Source of the DNA: Mycobacterium shigaense
GTDB lineage: Bacteria > Actinomycetota > Actinomycetes > Mycobacteriales > Mycobacteriaceae
Length of the DNA stretch: 64,000 nt
Assembly: GCF_002356315.1 (NCBI RefSeq)
Contig: NZ_AP018164.1
Coordinates: 1,922,001 to 1,986,000 of the forward strand
Direction of reading: 5' to 3'
How positions within the stretch are numbered: position 1 is the stretch's first letter; each line of letters starts with the position of its first letter. Of the stretch, positions 8,398 through 17,575 are shown one piece after another. The notes beneath the pieces were generated by a model. It was not told the DNA's origin. It searched no databases and saw only the letters and a list, made by a program, of their open reading frames with translations. The translations under genes and the position numbers were made by a program.

Positions 8398-9861
8398 GTG
8401 AACGAGACCGCCCATTACGCGCTGATCGTCTTGTTCTGCAGTGCTGTCGGTTTGGTGGCGGTGCTGGCGAACCGGCTGACCGAGCGGGTCAAGATCCCGG
8501 TGCCCTTGCTCGTGCTGGTCGGAGCCGCCGTCGCGGTGCGCGTCGTTCCGGCGGTCCAGTCGCCGTCCGAACCGACCGTCGAGCGGTTGATCACCATCGC
8601 GCTGGTGTTGGTGCTGTTCGACGGCGGAATGCACATCGGGCCGGCGCGCTTTCGGGCGGCGGTCGCCCCGATCCTGTCGGTCGGCGTCCTGGGAACCGCC
8701 CTCACCGCCGCCGGCGCGGCACTGGTGGTGCACTACGCCTGCGGAATCGGTTGGTTTCCTTCGGTGCTCGTTGCCACGGCGGTCGCTCCCACCGACCCGG
8801 CCGTGGTGTTTTCGGTCCTGGGCAAACGCGAGATCAGGGGCCGCAGCAGCACCATCTTGGAGGGCGAGTCGGGCGCCAATGATCCCGTCGGCATCTCCCT
8901 GATGACCAGCCTGATCGCCGCCGGTGGTCTCAGCGCGGCCGGATTCGCCAGTGTCGGAACGCAATTCGTCACGCAGATGGTGATCGGTCTGGCCATTGGG
9001 GTCGTGGGTGGTCGGGCGCTGCTCGTCTTCGTGCGCCGCGTGGCGTTGCCGAGCGAGGGCCTCTATCCGCTGCGAACGCTGGCGTGCTGCCTGATGTTGT
9101 ACGGCATCGCCACGCTGGCCCACGGCTCGGGATTTCTGGCGGTGTTCGTGGCCGGCATCGTGATCGGCGACGCGCGTGCGCCCTACAAGCCGGAGATCAA
9201 GCGCTTTCACGCGGCCCTGGCCGGTATGGCCGAAATCGTTGCGTTCGCCGTGCTGGGATTAACCGTCGATCTCAACGTGCTCACCCATCCCGATGTCTGG
9301 ATTCCCGGGCTCGTCCTCGGGGTGACCCTGACGGTCGTAATCCGGCCGTTGGCGGTGGGGGCCTGCCTCGTTCCCGTTCGGCTGCGCCGCAACGAACGCG
9401 CCTTCGTACTGCTCGCCGGGCTCAAGGGCGCGGTGCCGATCCTGCTGGGCGAATTCCTGCGGGCCGCTCACGTCGCCGACGCCGAACGCCTCTACGGCAT
9501 CGTCGTGGTCGTTGTCGTCTTCTCGGTGCTGGTGCAGGGCGGCTCGGTGCCCGGTCTGGCCCGGCTGTTGCAGCTGCCCATGCGCACCCTGAAGACCCAG
9601 CCGTGGGAGATCGGTGTCCGGTTGGCCGACGAACCGGAAGGGGTCCACCGCTTCAGCGTTGCCGCGGGGTCCGCAGCGCAGGGGTGCACGGTGGAAAGTC
9701 TCGGTGACCGGGTCGGTGACATCTGGGTGAGCATCGTGGTCCGCGCTACCGGCCTGGTGCCGGTGCGGGGCGACACCGAACTCGAGGCCGGCGACGAGGT
9801 TGTCGTGCTGGCCGATCCCGAACTTCACGACACCCTTGCCGAGCTGTTCGGCCGTTCGTAG
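8398..9861 (+). CDS. CPA1 cation/proton antiporter with C-terminal TrkA-C domain
   Basis: This is an inner-membrane Na+ or K+/H+ exchanger of the NhaP/CvrA type, 487 aa. Twelve or so membrane segments cover residues 1-390. The ion-binding Asn-Asp pair of CPA1 antiporters is seen in GESGANDPVG (N161, D162), with VAPTDPAVVFSVLGKREIRG just before it. Residues about 400-487 form a TrkA-C (RCK_C) domain that would sense a ligand. GTG 8398 has AAGGGG about 9 nt upstream. In M. tuberculosis this interval holds arsenic and fluoroquinolone transport genes instead, so this is a replacement relative to that genome. Confidence 0.9.
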   Translation: MNETAHYALIVLFCSAVGLVAVLANRLTERVKIPVPLLVLVGAAVAVRVVPAVQSPSEPTVERLITIALVLVLFDGGMHIGPARFRAAVAPILSVGVLGTALTAAGAALVVHYACGIGWFPSVLVATAVAPTDPAVVFSVLGKREIRGRSSTILEGESGANDPVGISLMTSLIAAGGLSAAGFASVGTQFVTQMVIGLAIGVVGGRALLVFVRRVALPSEGLYPLRTLACCLMLYGIATLAHGSGFLAVFVAGIVIGDARAPYKPEIKRFHAALAGMAEIVAFAVLGLTVDLNVLTHPDVWIPGLVLGVTLTVVIRPLAVGACLVPVRLRRNERAFVLLAGLKGAVPILLGEFLRAAHVADAERLYGIVVVVVVFSVLVQGGSVPGLARLLQLPMRTLKTQPWEIGVRLADEPEGVHRFSVAAGSAAQGCTVESLGDRVGDIWVSIVVRATGLVPVRGDTELEAGDEVVVLADPELHDTLAELFGRS

Positions 9862-9909
9862 GGCCAGCCGACCTCGCGCTGCATCCCTGGTGAACCCGCG
9901 CCCGCTGCG

Positions 9910-9915
9910 TAGACT
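9910..9915 (+). promoter_or_regulatory. -10 box (TAGACT) of a probable leaderless dxs promoter
   Basis: TAGACT fits TANNNT and ends 6 nt before the ATG of dxs at 9922. The spacing predicts a transcript beginning at the A of the start codon. No Shine-Dalgarno sequence is present between them. Confidence 0.5.
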
Positions 9916-9921
9916 GACGGG

Positions 9922-11835
9922 ATGCTCGAACAGATCCGTGGGCCCGCTGATCTGCAGCACCTTTCCCAACAGCAGCTACGCGACCTGGCGGCAGAGATTC
10001 GCGAGTTCCTGATTCACAAGGTGGCTGCCACCGGGGGGCACCTGGGGCCGAATCTCGGCGTCGTCGAGCTGACGCTGGCGCTGCATCGGGTGTTCGATTC
10101 CCCACACGATCCGATCATCTTCGACACCGGCCACCAGGCCTACGTGCACAAAATGCTGACGGGTCGCTGCCAAGACTTCGAAAACCTGCGCAAGAAGGGC
10201 GGGTTGTCGGGGTATCCGTCGCGCGCCGAGAGCGAGCACGACTGGGTCGAGTCCAGCCACGCCAGCGCCGCCTTGTCGTATGCCGACGGCCTGGCCAAGG
10301 CGTTCGAGCTGACCGGCCACCGCAACCGCCACGTCGTCGCGGTGGTGGGCGACGGCGCGCTGACCGGCGGCATGTGCTGGGAGGCGCTGAACAACATCGC
10401 CGCGTCCGGTCGCCCGGTGATCATCGTCGTCAACGACAACGGCCGCAGCTACGCGCCGACCATCGGCGGCGTCGCCGACCACCTGGCGTCGCTGCGGCTG
10501 CAGCCGGCCTACGAACAGGTGCTGGAAAAGGGCCGCGACGTGGTGCGCTCGATGCCGCTCTTCGGCAAGATCGCCTACCGCTTCATGCACAGCGTCAAGG
10601 CGGGCATCAAGGACTCGCTGTCCCCGCAGCTGATGTTCACCGACCTGGGACTGAAGTACGTGGGCCCGGTCGACGGTCACGACGAACGCGCGGTCGAGGC
10701 CGCGCTGCGGCATGCCCGTGGCTTCGGCGGTCCGGTGATCGTGCACGTCGTCACGCGCAAGGGCATGGGTTATGCCCCGGCCGAGGCCGACGAGGCCGAG
10801 CAGATGCATTCGACGGTCCCGATCGATCCGGTCACCGGCCTGGCCACCAAGATCGCGGGCCCGGGTTGGACGGCGACCTTCTCCGACGCGCTGATCGGGT
10901 ACGCGGCCAAGCGACGCGACATCGTGGCCATCACGGCGGCGATGCCCGGCCCCACGGGGCTGACGCCGTTCGGGCAGCGGTTCCCGGATCGGTTGTTCGA
11001 CGTCGGCATCGCCGAGCAGCACGCGATGACGTCGGCGGCCGGGCTGGCGATGGGTGGTATGCACCCGGTGGTGGCGATCTACTCCACGTTCCTGAACCGG
11101 GCGTTCGACCAGATCATGATGGACGTCGCCCTGCACAAGCTGCCCGTCACCATGGTGCTCGACCGCGCCGGGGTCACCGGTTCCGACGGCCCCAGCCACA
11201 ACGGCATGTGGGACCTGTCGCTGCTCGGCATCGTGCCCGGCATCCGGGTGGCCGCACCCCGCGACGCCACCCGGCTGCGCGAGGAACTCGGCGAGGCGCT
11301 CGACGTCGACGACGGCCCCACCGCGATACGGTTCCCCAAAGGTGATGTGGGTGAAGACATTCCAGCGGTGAAACGGCAGTCGGGCGTCGATGTCCTCGCG
11401 GTGCCGGCCGGCGGGTCCAGTCACGACGTGCTGCTGGTCGGGGTCGGCGCGTTCGCGCGGATGGCGCTGGCGGTGGCCAAGCGGCTGCACACCCAGGGCA
11501 TCGGCGTGACGGTGATCGACCCGCGTTGGGTGCTGCCGGTATCCGACGCCGTCGTCGAGCTGGCCGCACAGCACAAGGTGGTCGTCACGCTGGAGGACAA
11601 CGGCGTCAACGGCGGTGTCGGCTCGGCGGTGTCGGCCGCGCTGCGGCGCGCGGACCTCGACGTGCCGTGCCGCGACGTCGGCCTGCCCCAGGAGTTCTTC
11701 GAGCACGCGTCGCGCGGCGAGGTGCTGGCCGATCTCGGTCTCACCGACCAGGACGTGGCCCGCCGCATCACCGGCTGGGTCGCCGCGCTGGGCAGTGCGG
11801 AGTCCGAAACGGAGATCCGCGAGCACCTCGACTAG
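9922..11835 (+). CDS. dxs: 1-deoxy-D-xylulose-5-phosphate synthase
   Basis: This enzyme condenses pyruvate and glyceraldehyde 3-phosphate into DXP with thiamine diphosphate, the first step of the MEP isoprenoid pathway. It supplies polyprenyl phosphate and menaquinone precursors. It is 637 aa, full length. The N-terminal ThDP domain shows [16 protein letters not shown] and the metal/diphosphate motif [16 protein letters not shown]. The central pyrimidine-binding domain has [19 protein letters not shown] with the catalytic glutamate, and [16 protein letters not shown]. The C-terminal transketolase domain ends near [14 protein letters not shown]. It corresponds to Rv2682c (dxs1). Confidence 0.98.
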   Translation: MLEQIRGPADLQHLSQQQLRDLAAEIREFLIHKVAATGGHLGPNLGVVELTLALHRVFDSPHDPIIFDTGHQAYVHKMLTGRCQDFENLRKKGGLSGYPSRAESEHDWVESSHASAALSYADGLAKAFELTGHRNRHVVAVVGDGALTGGMCWEALNNIAASGRPVIIVVNDNGRSYAPTIGGVADHLASLRLQPAYEQVLEKGRDVVRSMPLFGKIAYRFMHSVKAGIKDSLSPQLMFTDLGLKYVGPVDGHDERAVEAALRHARGFGGPVIVHVVTRKGMGYAPAEADEAEQMHSTVPIDPVTGLATKIAGPGWTATFSDALIGYAAKRRDIVAITAAMPGPTGLTPFGQRFPDRLFDVGIAEQHAMTSAAGLAMGGMHPVVAIYSTFLNRAFDQIMMDVALHKLPVTMVLDRAGVTGSDGPSHNGMWDLSLLGIVPGIRVAAPRDATRLREELGEALDVDDGPTAIRFPKGDVGEDIPAVKRQSGVDVLAVPAGGSSHDVLLVGVGAFARMALAVAKRLHTQGIGVTVIDPRWVLPVSDAVVELAAQHKVVVTLEDNGVNGGVGSAVSAALRRADLDVPCRDVGLPQEFFEHASRGEVLADLGLTDQDVARRITGWVAALGSAESETEIREHLD

Positions 11836-11990
11836 GCCCCGCTGCGCTGCCGTTGCCGAATAGGCGCGGCGGGCCGGGCGGATACAGCATTAGACTAATA
11901 ATCATTACCAAGGAAACTATGTATCAAGGGCATTATTTGTGCGAGCACTCATGCCGCGCACGGACAGCCCCGACCCGAAGGACCTCGTCG

Positions 11991-12338
11991 ATGGAAACGC
12001 ACCGTCACCTGCAAATGACCAAGACGCTGGATTACGGGCAGCAACTGCAGTCCGCCCTCGACGACCAGATCTATCGAACGAACACCCAAACCTTCACGGC
12101 CGCAGACGAATCCAACACCGTCGAAGTAACCATGGACGCGCGCCGTAGGCTCACGGACCTCTACATCCAAGACGGCCTGTTGCGGTTGGGCCCCGACACG
12201 GTCCAACAGCGCGTCAACGGGGCGTTGCGCAATGCGGTGGCCGCCGTGAATACGGCCAACGACGCCGAGTGTCGGCGGCTGGTCGAGTCGCTGGGCTCCA
12301 TCACCGCAACGATGATGGAGACGCTCGGCCTGTCCTGA
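11991..12338 (+). CDS. EspL-like YbaB/EbfC-family protein
   Basis: This small (115 aa) protein resembles EspL (Rv3880c) of the ESX-1 locus, a YbaB/EbfC-type protein. Shared features are the early helix LDYGQQLQSALDDQ, TFTAADESNTVEVTMDARRR, LYIQDGLLRLGPDTVQQRVN and the long C-terminal helix. ATG 11991 has AAGGA with 8 nt spacing; ATG 11919 (also with a purine-rich site) and ATG 12015 are in the same frame. It is convergent with an espH/espF/espE-like operon across a perfect hairpin. The function is unknown; in ESX-1, EspL is needed for secretion of Esp substrates. Confidence 0.75.
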   Translation: METHRHLQMTKTLDYGQQLQSALDDQIYRTNTQTFTAADESNTVEVTMDARRRLTDLYIQDGLLRLGPDTVQQRVNGALRNAVAAVNTANDAECRRLVESLGSITATMMETLGLS

Positions 12339-12350
12339 CCGCGATGCAGA

Positions 12351-12381
12351 CGAGGGGCAACGTTTTGCACGTTGCCCCTCG
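12351..12381. terminator. Bidirectional hairpin terminator between convergent esp-like genes
   Basis: A perfect 13-bp inverted repeat (CGAGGGGCAACGT, 12351-12363, with its complement at 12369-12381) encloses the 5-nt loop TTTGC. It sits exactly between the stop codons of the espL-like and espH-like genes. There is no long T-tract, as is common for mycobacterial terminators. Confidence 0.7.
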
Positions 12382-12393
12382 CCGCGAGAACGG

Positions 12394-12921
12394 TTATCCG
12401 GTCGCGTAGCGGGTGGCGAACACGTGGGCCCGTGTCTCGGCGGCCTGCTCCGGTGACGCCAATGCCATGCCGTTCTCCAGCAGGTCGTGCAGGGCATCGG
12501 GATCGTCGGCCCCCAGCTCGCGCATGTTCTCCCACAGGAACTCGTGCTGCGCGGCTTGCCCCTGTTGTCCCGCCAGGCTCGCGATGACGAGTATCTCCTC
12601 GGCCAGCTGTGATTCGGTCATGCGCGTCACGGTCCCCGACAGCGCGACCCGGTCGATTCCGCCGTCTCGCAGAGCCGACACCGACACCGTCCCGGGCGGG
12701 TTGGTCACCGTGAACAGCGGGACGACCTCCGTCACGTCTTCCTCGGCAGTGTGCGTGAGCGAGTCGATGGCAGCCAGGATGTCCGGCGTCTCGTCGGGCT
12801 CGGCCGGCGAGAAGTCGAGGGCGGCCGACGCGTCGGAGCCGTCGGTGGGCTGCTCGGCCGCGGAGAAGTCCATTGCGGCGAAAAGATCGTCGCGGTCGTC
12901 TGCGTTCTGATGCTCGGGCAC
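12394..12921 (-). CDS. EspH/EspD-like ESX-1 secretion-associated protein
   Basis: This 175-residue protein resembles EspH (Rv3867) and EspD (Rv3614c). Diagnostic stretches are PLFTVTNPPGTVSVSALRDG, RMTESQLAEEILVIASLAGQ and the C-terminal ASPEQAAETRAHVFATRY. The N-terminus is acidic and repetitive (AAMDFSAAE, AALDFSPAEPDE, AAIDSLTH). GTG 12921 was chosen because the homology starts there; the frame remains open upstream only by chance. It is third in an operon with espF/C-like and espE/A-like genes, the order seen in espE-espF-(espG1)-espH, but espG1 is missing here. Confidence 0.8.
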   Translation of the reverse strand: MPEHQNADDRDDLFAAMDFSAAEQPTDGSDASAALDFSPAEPDETPDILAAIDSLTHTAEEDVTEVVPLFTVTNPPGTVSVSALRDGGIDRVALSGTVTRMTESQLAEEILVIASLAGQQGQAAQHEFLWENMRELGADDPDALHDLLENGMALASPEQAAETRAHVFATRYATG

Positions 12922-12956
12922 GGTGCCTGCTTTCGTGGGATCCGTCGGCTGTCTGC

Positions 12957-13274
12957 TCAGCCGGGAATTACCTGTTTGTTCAGCTCCTGGGCGGCCCGGT
13001 GGTCGGTGCCCTCGTAGGCTTTGGCAGCCGCGCGCAGCTTGACGGCGAGGTTCGTGGCGACCTTGACCATGAGCTCGGCCGCCTCGGCGCGGCGGACCTC
13101 GACCTCGACGACGGCGTCGTTGCCGAGCCCGCAGGACACGCCGTGGTTGACCCACACGTTGACGCCGACTCCGTTGACCGCTGCGGCGGATCCTCGGATA
13201 TTCTCCCTGGTTCCGTCCTGCGCTGCCGCTAGGACGTCGACGAGATACTTCGAGGTGACGCTCAAATTTGTCAT
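12957..13274 (-). CDS. EspC/EspF-like ESX-1 secreted substrate
   Basis: This 105-residue helical protein resembles EspC (Rv3615c) and EspF (Rv3865), secreted needle-like or co-dependent ESX-1 substrates. It carries the type VII secretion signal Y-x3-D as YEGTD near residue 90, following LAVKLRAAAKA, at the same place as YSEAD in EspC. Its ATG overlaps the stop of the espE/A-like gene (ATGA), so the two are probably translated together and may be secreted as a pair. The ESX apparatus itself is not in this window. Confidence 0.8.
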   Translation of the reverse strand: MTNLSVTSKYLVDVLAAAQDGTRENIRGSAAAVNGVGVNVWVNHGVSCGLGNDAVVEVEVRRAEAAELMVKVATNLAVKLRAAAKAYEGTDHRAAQELNKQVIPG

Positions 13275-14503
13275 CGGGTTTCTCGATCGCTAATCGGTTG
13301 GGCCTGCTGGGTTTTGGGCGACGCCACCTCGAGGGGCCTACGCTGCGTGGCCCCGGTGCCCGGGGCGGCACCCGCGACTTCGGCTCCCTCGTCGACGGTG
13401 GCGTCCCGCGGGTCGTTCGCCGGCCGTGCGGCTTCGTCGGCCTCGGCCGGTGCGCCGTTGCCGCGGCGAGTGGTCGAGGCGGGCTGCAGTGGGACCGGGT
13501 TCGTGAGGAGTGTTGGCCCCGAGATTGTTTCGGCGTGGTCGGCCGGCCGGGTCGCGCTCGGCGTGCCACCGATCGGCTGGCCCGTCTCGGTGGGCGGATC
13601 GAGGCGAGGGGCCGCAACCGGCGGGGGTGGTGCGGGCACGCCGGGCGGCGGGGGTGCGCCGGGTGTCCCGGACGGCCCGGTCACGGTGCGGAAATCGGAG
13701 ACGGTGGACTTCGCCCCCGTGGCCGTGAGGGCCGACGAAATCGTTTGCGAAGTAAGCAGATAACTCTTCATTTCGGCGATGATTTTGTCGTACTCCTCGA
13801 CCACCTTCTTCACCTTCGGCCTGGTCTCGGTGCCGGAAAAGAATTCCATGTAGCCGATCGCGCTCACCGTGGCGGTGATTGCGGCCGCGGTGACCACTTT
13901 CTGAAACACCAAGCACGAGGCTTCGCTGCCGTACGCCTTGATGAGCAGGGCGACAAAGATACACCCGGTGAGCCCGTCCTTGATTCCGGCGATGGCGCGG
14001 CGTATTTCGGTGAGCTGGGCGACTTCGGCGGTCAGGATGTCCATCATCGCCTTGTCCTGGTCCCGCATCATGGTCACGCGATCCAACTGGGCCTGGTTCT
14101 GATTGGCATATTCGTCCGCCGCGGAGCCTTCCCACCTGGTGTCCGGAAAGGCCGCCTTCAAGTCCTTCATGGGCGCGTCGAGCTTCGAACGACCGTTGTC
14201 GAACTCGATTCCCTTGGTGGCGTCGCCAAGGCCCAGGGAGTATTCGAAGACGGTGATAGCGACGATGCCCCATTCGATGATCGGTACTTCCGCCGCCCAG
14301 GGATTGGTTCGCGCTTCGAGGCCTTGCGAAATCTCGGCCTGTATCCGGCGCTCGGCGATGCCCTTGACGATGATCTTGGTGGTTTCCATGCCGAACGCGC
14401 CCGCACCGATTCCCGTCGCGATCCAATCCTTGGCGGCGATGTTTCTGCCGATGCCGGCCAGGCTGCCAACAAGACCGCCGATTTCGGAAGGCACCACGAC
14501 CAT
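13271..14503 (-). CDS. EspA/EspE-like ESX-1 secretion-associated protein
   Basis: This is a 410-residue protein of the EspA/EspE family, first gene of the esp-like operon. The family hallmark is a WxG-containing helical hairpin, here LKAAFPDTRWEGSAADEYA followed by NQNQAQLDRVTMMRDQDK (about residues 113-150). A hydrophobic central part (VVTAAAITATVSAIGYMEFF) follows. The C-terminal 130 residues are Pro/Ala-rich and probably disordered. The N-terminus is about 90 residues longer than in EspA. ATG 14503 has AGAAGGG about 9 nt upstream. Its stop overlaps the espC/F-like start. Confidence 0.78.
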   Translation of the reverse strand: MVVVPSEIGGLVGSLAGIGRNIAAKDWIATGIGAGAFGMETTKIIVKGIAERRIQAEISQGLEARTNPWAAEVPIIEWGIVAITVFEYSLGLGDATKGIEFDNGRSKLDAPMKDLKAAFPDTRWEGSAADEYANQNQAQLDRVTMMRDQDKAMMDILTAEVAQLTEIRRAIAGIKDGLTGCIFVALLIKAYGSEASCLVFQKVVTAAAITATVSAIGYMEFFSGTETRPKVKKVVEEYDKIIAEMKSYLLTSQTISSALTATGAKSTVSDFRTVTGPSGTPGAPPPPGVPAPPPPVAAPRLDPPTETGQPIGGTPSATRPADHAETISGPTLLTNPVPLQPASTTRRGNGAPAEADEAARPANDPRDATVDEGAEVAGAAPGTGATQRRPLEVASPKTQQAQPISDRETR

Positions 14504-14662
14504 TGTTGAGAACCCTTCTGCGGGTAGGGACTTCGCGTCGTAAGAAGAGCCTAACAGCGCTCACGGGGTGACTGACGCACTAACTTCCTATAGGCAACAG
14601 TTGCCCAAGTTATTGATACTGTCCGCGTCCGGCTTCGACGATGGAAGGGCGTTGCGGCACAC

Positions 14663-15958
14663 TCAGGTGCCGGCCACGTCCGGGCGGTCGCGGGCGTCGG
14701 TAGGCGGCTGCACCGCCTCGGCCAGCGCGCCGACGACGAGTTCGCGCTGCCACGGTCGCGCCTGACCGGCGCGCAGGAAGTCCTCGACGGCGGCGACCGG
14801 GTCTGCGGCCGGTTCCCAGTCCCAGCACAACCGCCGCACCAGGTCGGGGGAGATCAGGTTCTCGGCCGGCACCCCCACCCGCTGCGACACCTCCGCCAGC
14901 CCGGCCCGGGCGGCCTCCAGCCGTGCGGCGGCCTCGGGCTTGCGCCGGCTCCACCGCGCCGCCGGCGGCGGCCCGTTCAACGGTTCGGCGTCCTCGGGCT
15001 GATTGCGGCTGTCCCGGGCCGCCTGCAGCGCCCCCAGCCACACCGACGCGCTGCGGCGCTGATTGCGCCCGCCGAACACCGGCAGCTTGACCAGTTCCTC
15101 CGCCGTTTTCGGATCGGCGAGGGCGGCGTCGATGATGGCCGAATCGGGCAGGATGCGGCGGGGGGCGACGTCGCGCCGCTGGGCGATGACATCGCGGGTC
15201 AGCCACAGCTCGCGGACCGCGGCCAGGCCGCGCCGGTCGCGCACCTTGTGGATTCCCGACGTCCGCCGCCAGCGGTCCCGTCGCACCGCCGGGACCGCCT
15301 CCCGGGCGCCCGCGGTCCGCAGGTATTCGAATTCTTGTGCGGCCCAATCGGCTTTGCCTTGATCGGCCAAAACCTGGGCGATCGCGGCGCGCAGCTCGAT
15401 CAGCAGCTCGACGTCGAGGGCCGCGTAGTTCAGCCATTCGCCGGGCAGCGGACGCTTCGACCAGTCGGCCGCGCCGTGGCCCTTGACCAGCCCGAAGCCG
15501 AGCAGCCGTTCGACCATCGTGGCGAGGTTGACCCGGTCGAAGCCGCCCAGCCGCCCGGCCAGCTCGGTGTCGTAGAGGGCCGGTGGGTGCAGGCCCACCT
15601 CGGCCAGGCACGGCAGATCCTGATCCGCGGAATGCAGGATCCACTCGTCGGTGCTGAGCACCTCGGCGACCGGGCGCAGCGCGGTCAGCGAATCGGTGCC
15701 GTGGCTGACCGGGTCGATGAGCACAGTGCCGGCGCCGGCCCGCCGGATCTGGATGAGGTACGCGCGATTGGAGTAGCGGAAGCCCGACGCCCGCTCGGCG
15801 TCCACCGCGAACGAGCCGTGCCCGCCGCCCAGCAACTCCGCGGCCGCGGCGATCTCGCGGACGGTCACCGCGAGCTCGGGCACCCCCTCGGCGGGGTGCA
15901 GTAGCGGGATCGGTTCGGGTTCAGTGCTGCCGGGCGCATCGGCCGCCGGTTCGCCCAT
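14663..15958 (-). CDS. RNase D-like 3'-5' exonuclease with HRDC domain (Rv2681-like)
   Basis: This is a DEDD-type exonuclease, 431 aa, probably acting on tRNA or other RNA 3' ends. Exo I is DAERASGFRYS (D-x-E), Exo II includes HSADQDLPCL, and Exo III is YAALDVELL (Y-x3-D), all within the first 220 residues. HRDC-type regions follow (AVRELWLTRDVIAQRRDVAP and the C-terminal helices). ATG 15958 begins 1 bp after the stop of the DUF3000 gene, so the two are cotranscribed. The order DUF3000, RNase D-like, then dxs matches M. tuberculosis, apart from the esp-like insertion. Confidence 0.9.
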   Translation of the reverse strand: MGEPAADAPGSTEPEPIPLLHPAEGVPELAVTVREIAAAAELLGGGHGSFAVDAERASGFRYSNRAYLIQIRRAGAGTVLIDPVSHGTDSLTALRPVAEVLSTDEWILHSADQDLPCLAEVGLHPPALYDTELAGRLGGFDRVNLATMVERLLGFGLVKGHGAADWSKRPLPGEWLNYAALDVELLIELRAAIAQVLADQGKADWAAQEFEYLRTAGAREAVPAVRRDRWRRTSGIHKVRDRRGLAAVRELWLTRDVIAQRRDVAPRRILPDSAIIDAALADPKTAEELVKLPVFGGRNQRRSASVWLGALQAARDSRNQPEDAEPLNGPPPAARWSRRKPEAAARLEAARAGLAEVSQRVGVPAENLISPDLVRRLCWDWEPAADPVAAVEDFLRAGQARPWQRELVVGALAEAVQPPTDARDRPDVAGT

Positions 15959-15959
15959 A

Positions 15960-16541
15960 TCAGGCGCGTGACCGCGAGCCCAGGTCGGTGACCCCGACGG
16001 GCGGCAGGCCCGAGGCGTGCTCCAGCACTTCGCAGAATGCCTCGACGTGGACCCCGACCTCGGGGGTGGTCGCCGTCCACGAGGCCCGCAGTTCGAGCTG
16101 GTGGGCGCGCGGCGGTCCGGAGATGTCGCCGTAGCGCACCGACGTGGTCGCGGTGACGGTGCCGCCCAGGGCGGTGACCTGGTCGGTGCGCGATTCCAGC
16201 GCATCGACCAGCCAGCTCCACGCCACTTCCGGCAGTAGCGGGTCGACGGCCTCGCTCGAGTCGAGGTCGGCCTGGATGTAGGCGACCAGGCGGATGGTGC
16301 CGTCCCAGGCGTCGGCGCCGTCGGGGTCGTAGAGCAGGATCAGGCGGCCGAATGCGTCGCCCTCGGAGCGTTCGGGGACGATCTCGAGGTCGGGATGCTT
16401 GACCTCGGCACCCAGCGCGTAGCTGAAGGGCGCCAGCCGCTGCGGCGGCCGGATCGGGCCCAACTCGATCTCCGGCCGGGCGTTGACGGCATTCATCGCC
16501 GCCACCGCCTCGCGGAACGGGCCCGGTTCGACTGAAGTCAC
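15960..16541 (-). CDS. DUF3000 family protein (Rv2680-like)
   Basis: This is an actinobacterial conserved protein of unknown function, 193 aa. It starts at GTG 16541 with a strong AGGAGG sequence about 8 nt upstream (VTSVEPGPFREAVAAMNAV). Recognisable stretches are LAPFSYALGAEVKHPDLE, GRLILLYDPDGADAWDGTI and LRASWTATTPEVGVHVEAF. No catalytic motif can be seen. It is cotranscribed with the RNase D-like gene. Confidence 0.88.
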   Translation of the reverse strand: MTSVEPGPFREAVAAMNAVNARPEIELGPIRPPQRLAPFSYALGAEVKHPDLEIVPERSEGDAFGRLILLYDPDGADAWDGTIRLVAYIQADLDSSEAVDPLLPEVAWSWLVDALESRTDQVTALGGTVTATTSVRYGDISGPPRAHQLELRASWTATTPEVGVHVEAFCEVLEHASGLPPVGVTDLGSRSRA

Positions 16542-16716
16542 TGGCGCAGCTCCTCCTCGTCGCTCCCGCTCCGCATCGTCGTATGCGCGGGTCACAGCGT
16601 CCGACGCTAGACCCATCGCCCGACCCGCCGCGACAGGCGCGCCGGTTTTCAAACGGGTCGCGACCAAGCCGTTACCTGGTCTTGTCGCGGTCTCCATAGT
16701 CGGGTGTTCTCGCTGC

Positions 16717-17523
16717 TCAGCTGCCTGTTCCGCCGGTGAATCGGGCCGGGCGCTTCTCGCGGTGCGCGGCCAGGCCCTCCTGGACGTCGGGGCCGCTGAA
16801 ACTGAGGAATTCCAGGCCAAGCGAGGTTTCGAAGGTGGGCGCGAACATCCGGTACCAGGAATTCAGGCTGCGTTTGGTCCAGCGGATGGCGTTTTGCGCG
16901 CCCTGCGCCAGGTCGCCGGCGATCCGGGTCGCGGTCGCCAGCACATCGTCGTCGTCGACGCAGGCCGAGACCAGGCCGATCCGCTCGGCTTCCTCGCCGA
17001 GCAGCGTCTCGCAGGTCAGCAGGTAGAACTTGGCCTTGGCCATGCCGACCAGCAGCGGCCAGCAGATCGTGGCGTGGTCGCCCGCCGCGACGCCGAGCTT
17101 GGTGTGCCCGTCGATGAGCTTGGCGGTGCGGCCCGCGACCGAGATGTCGGCCAGCAGCGCCACCACCAGCCCGGCGCCGACGGCCGGGCCGCGGATCGCC
17201 GAGACCACCGGCTTGTCGAAGTTGACCAGGTTGAGCACCAGATCACGGGCCTCCCGCATGATGCGGATCCGGCCCTCGTAGTCGTTGATGGTCTCGTCGA
17301 TCAGGTCGAAGCTGCCGCCGGAGGAGAACGCCTTGCCCTCGCCGCGGACCAGGACGGCACGCACGGCCGGGTCGCGATCGATCGCCGGCCAGACGTCGGC
17401 GAGGTCACGGTGCATCTGCGGCCCGACCGAATTCAGTCCGGGGGAGTCGAGCACCACCTCGAGGACGCCGTTATCACCGAGTTCAAAGCGGAGGCTCGGG
17501 AATTCGTCGTAGCTGATCGGCAC
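16717..17523 (-). CDS. echA15: Enoyl-CoA hydratase/isomerase family protein EchA15
   Basis: This is a crotonase-fold protein of 268 aa, equivalent to Rv2679. The oxyanion-hole segments are [14 protein letters not shown] and [19 protein letters not shown]. Compared by eye with rat mitochondrial crotonase, the two catalytic glutamates (in GGCELA and QPEI) fall at Val and His positions here, so a simple hydratase reaction is doubtful; it may be another crotonase-type activity. GTG 17523 gives the conserved N-terminus [17 protein letters not shown]. It is divergent from hemE with 52 bp between the starts. Confidence 0.88.
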   Translation of the reverse strand: MPISYDEFPSLRFELGDNGVLEVVLDSPGLNSVGPQMHRDLADVWPAIDRDPAVRAVLVRGEGKAFSSGGSFDLIDETINDYEGRIRIMREARDLVLNLVNFDKPVVSAIRGPAVGAGLVVALLADISVAGRTAKLIDGHTKLGVAAGDHATICWPLLVGMAKAKFYLLTCETLLGEEAERIGLVSACVDDDDVLATATRIAGDLAQGAQNAIRWTKRSLNSWYRMFAPTFETSLGLEFLSFSGPDVQEGLAAHREKRPARFTGGTGS

Positions 17524-17575
17524 GGGACCGATGTTACGCAAGCGCCGATCGGCACTCGTGGCAGCATTGAGGCTG

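Noticed and set aside
9976..11826. A 616-codon minus-strand frame
   Set aside because: It is the antisense shadow of dxs, with His/Arg/Gln-rich low-complexity sequence.
12922..13617. An N-terminal extension of the espH/espD-like frame
   Set aside because: The extension overlaps the espF/C- and espE/A-like genes, is Arg/Pro-rich and has no counterpart in the family, so GTG 12921 was used.
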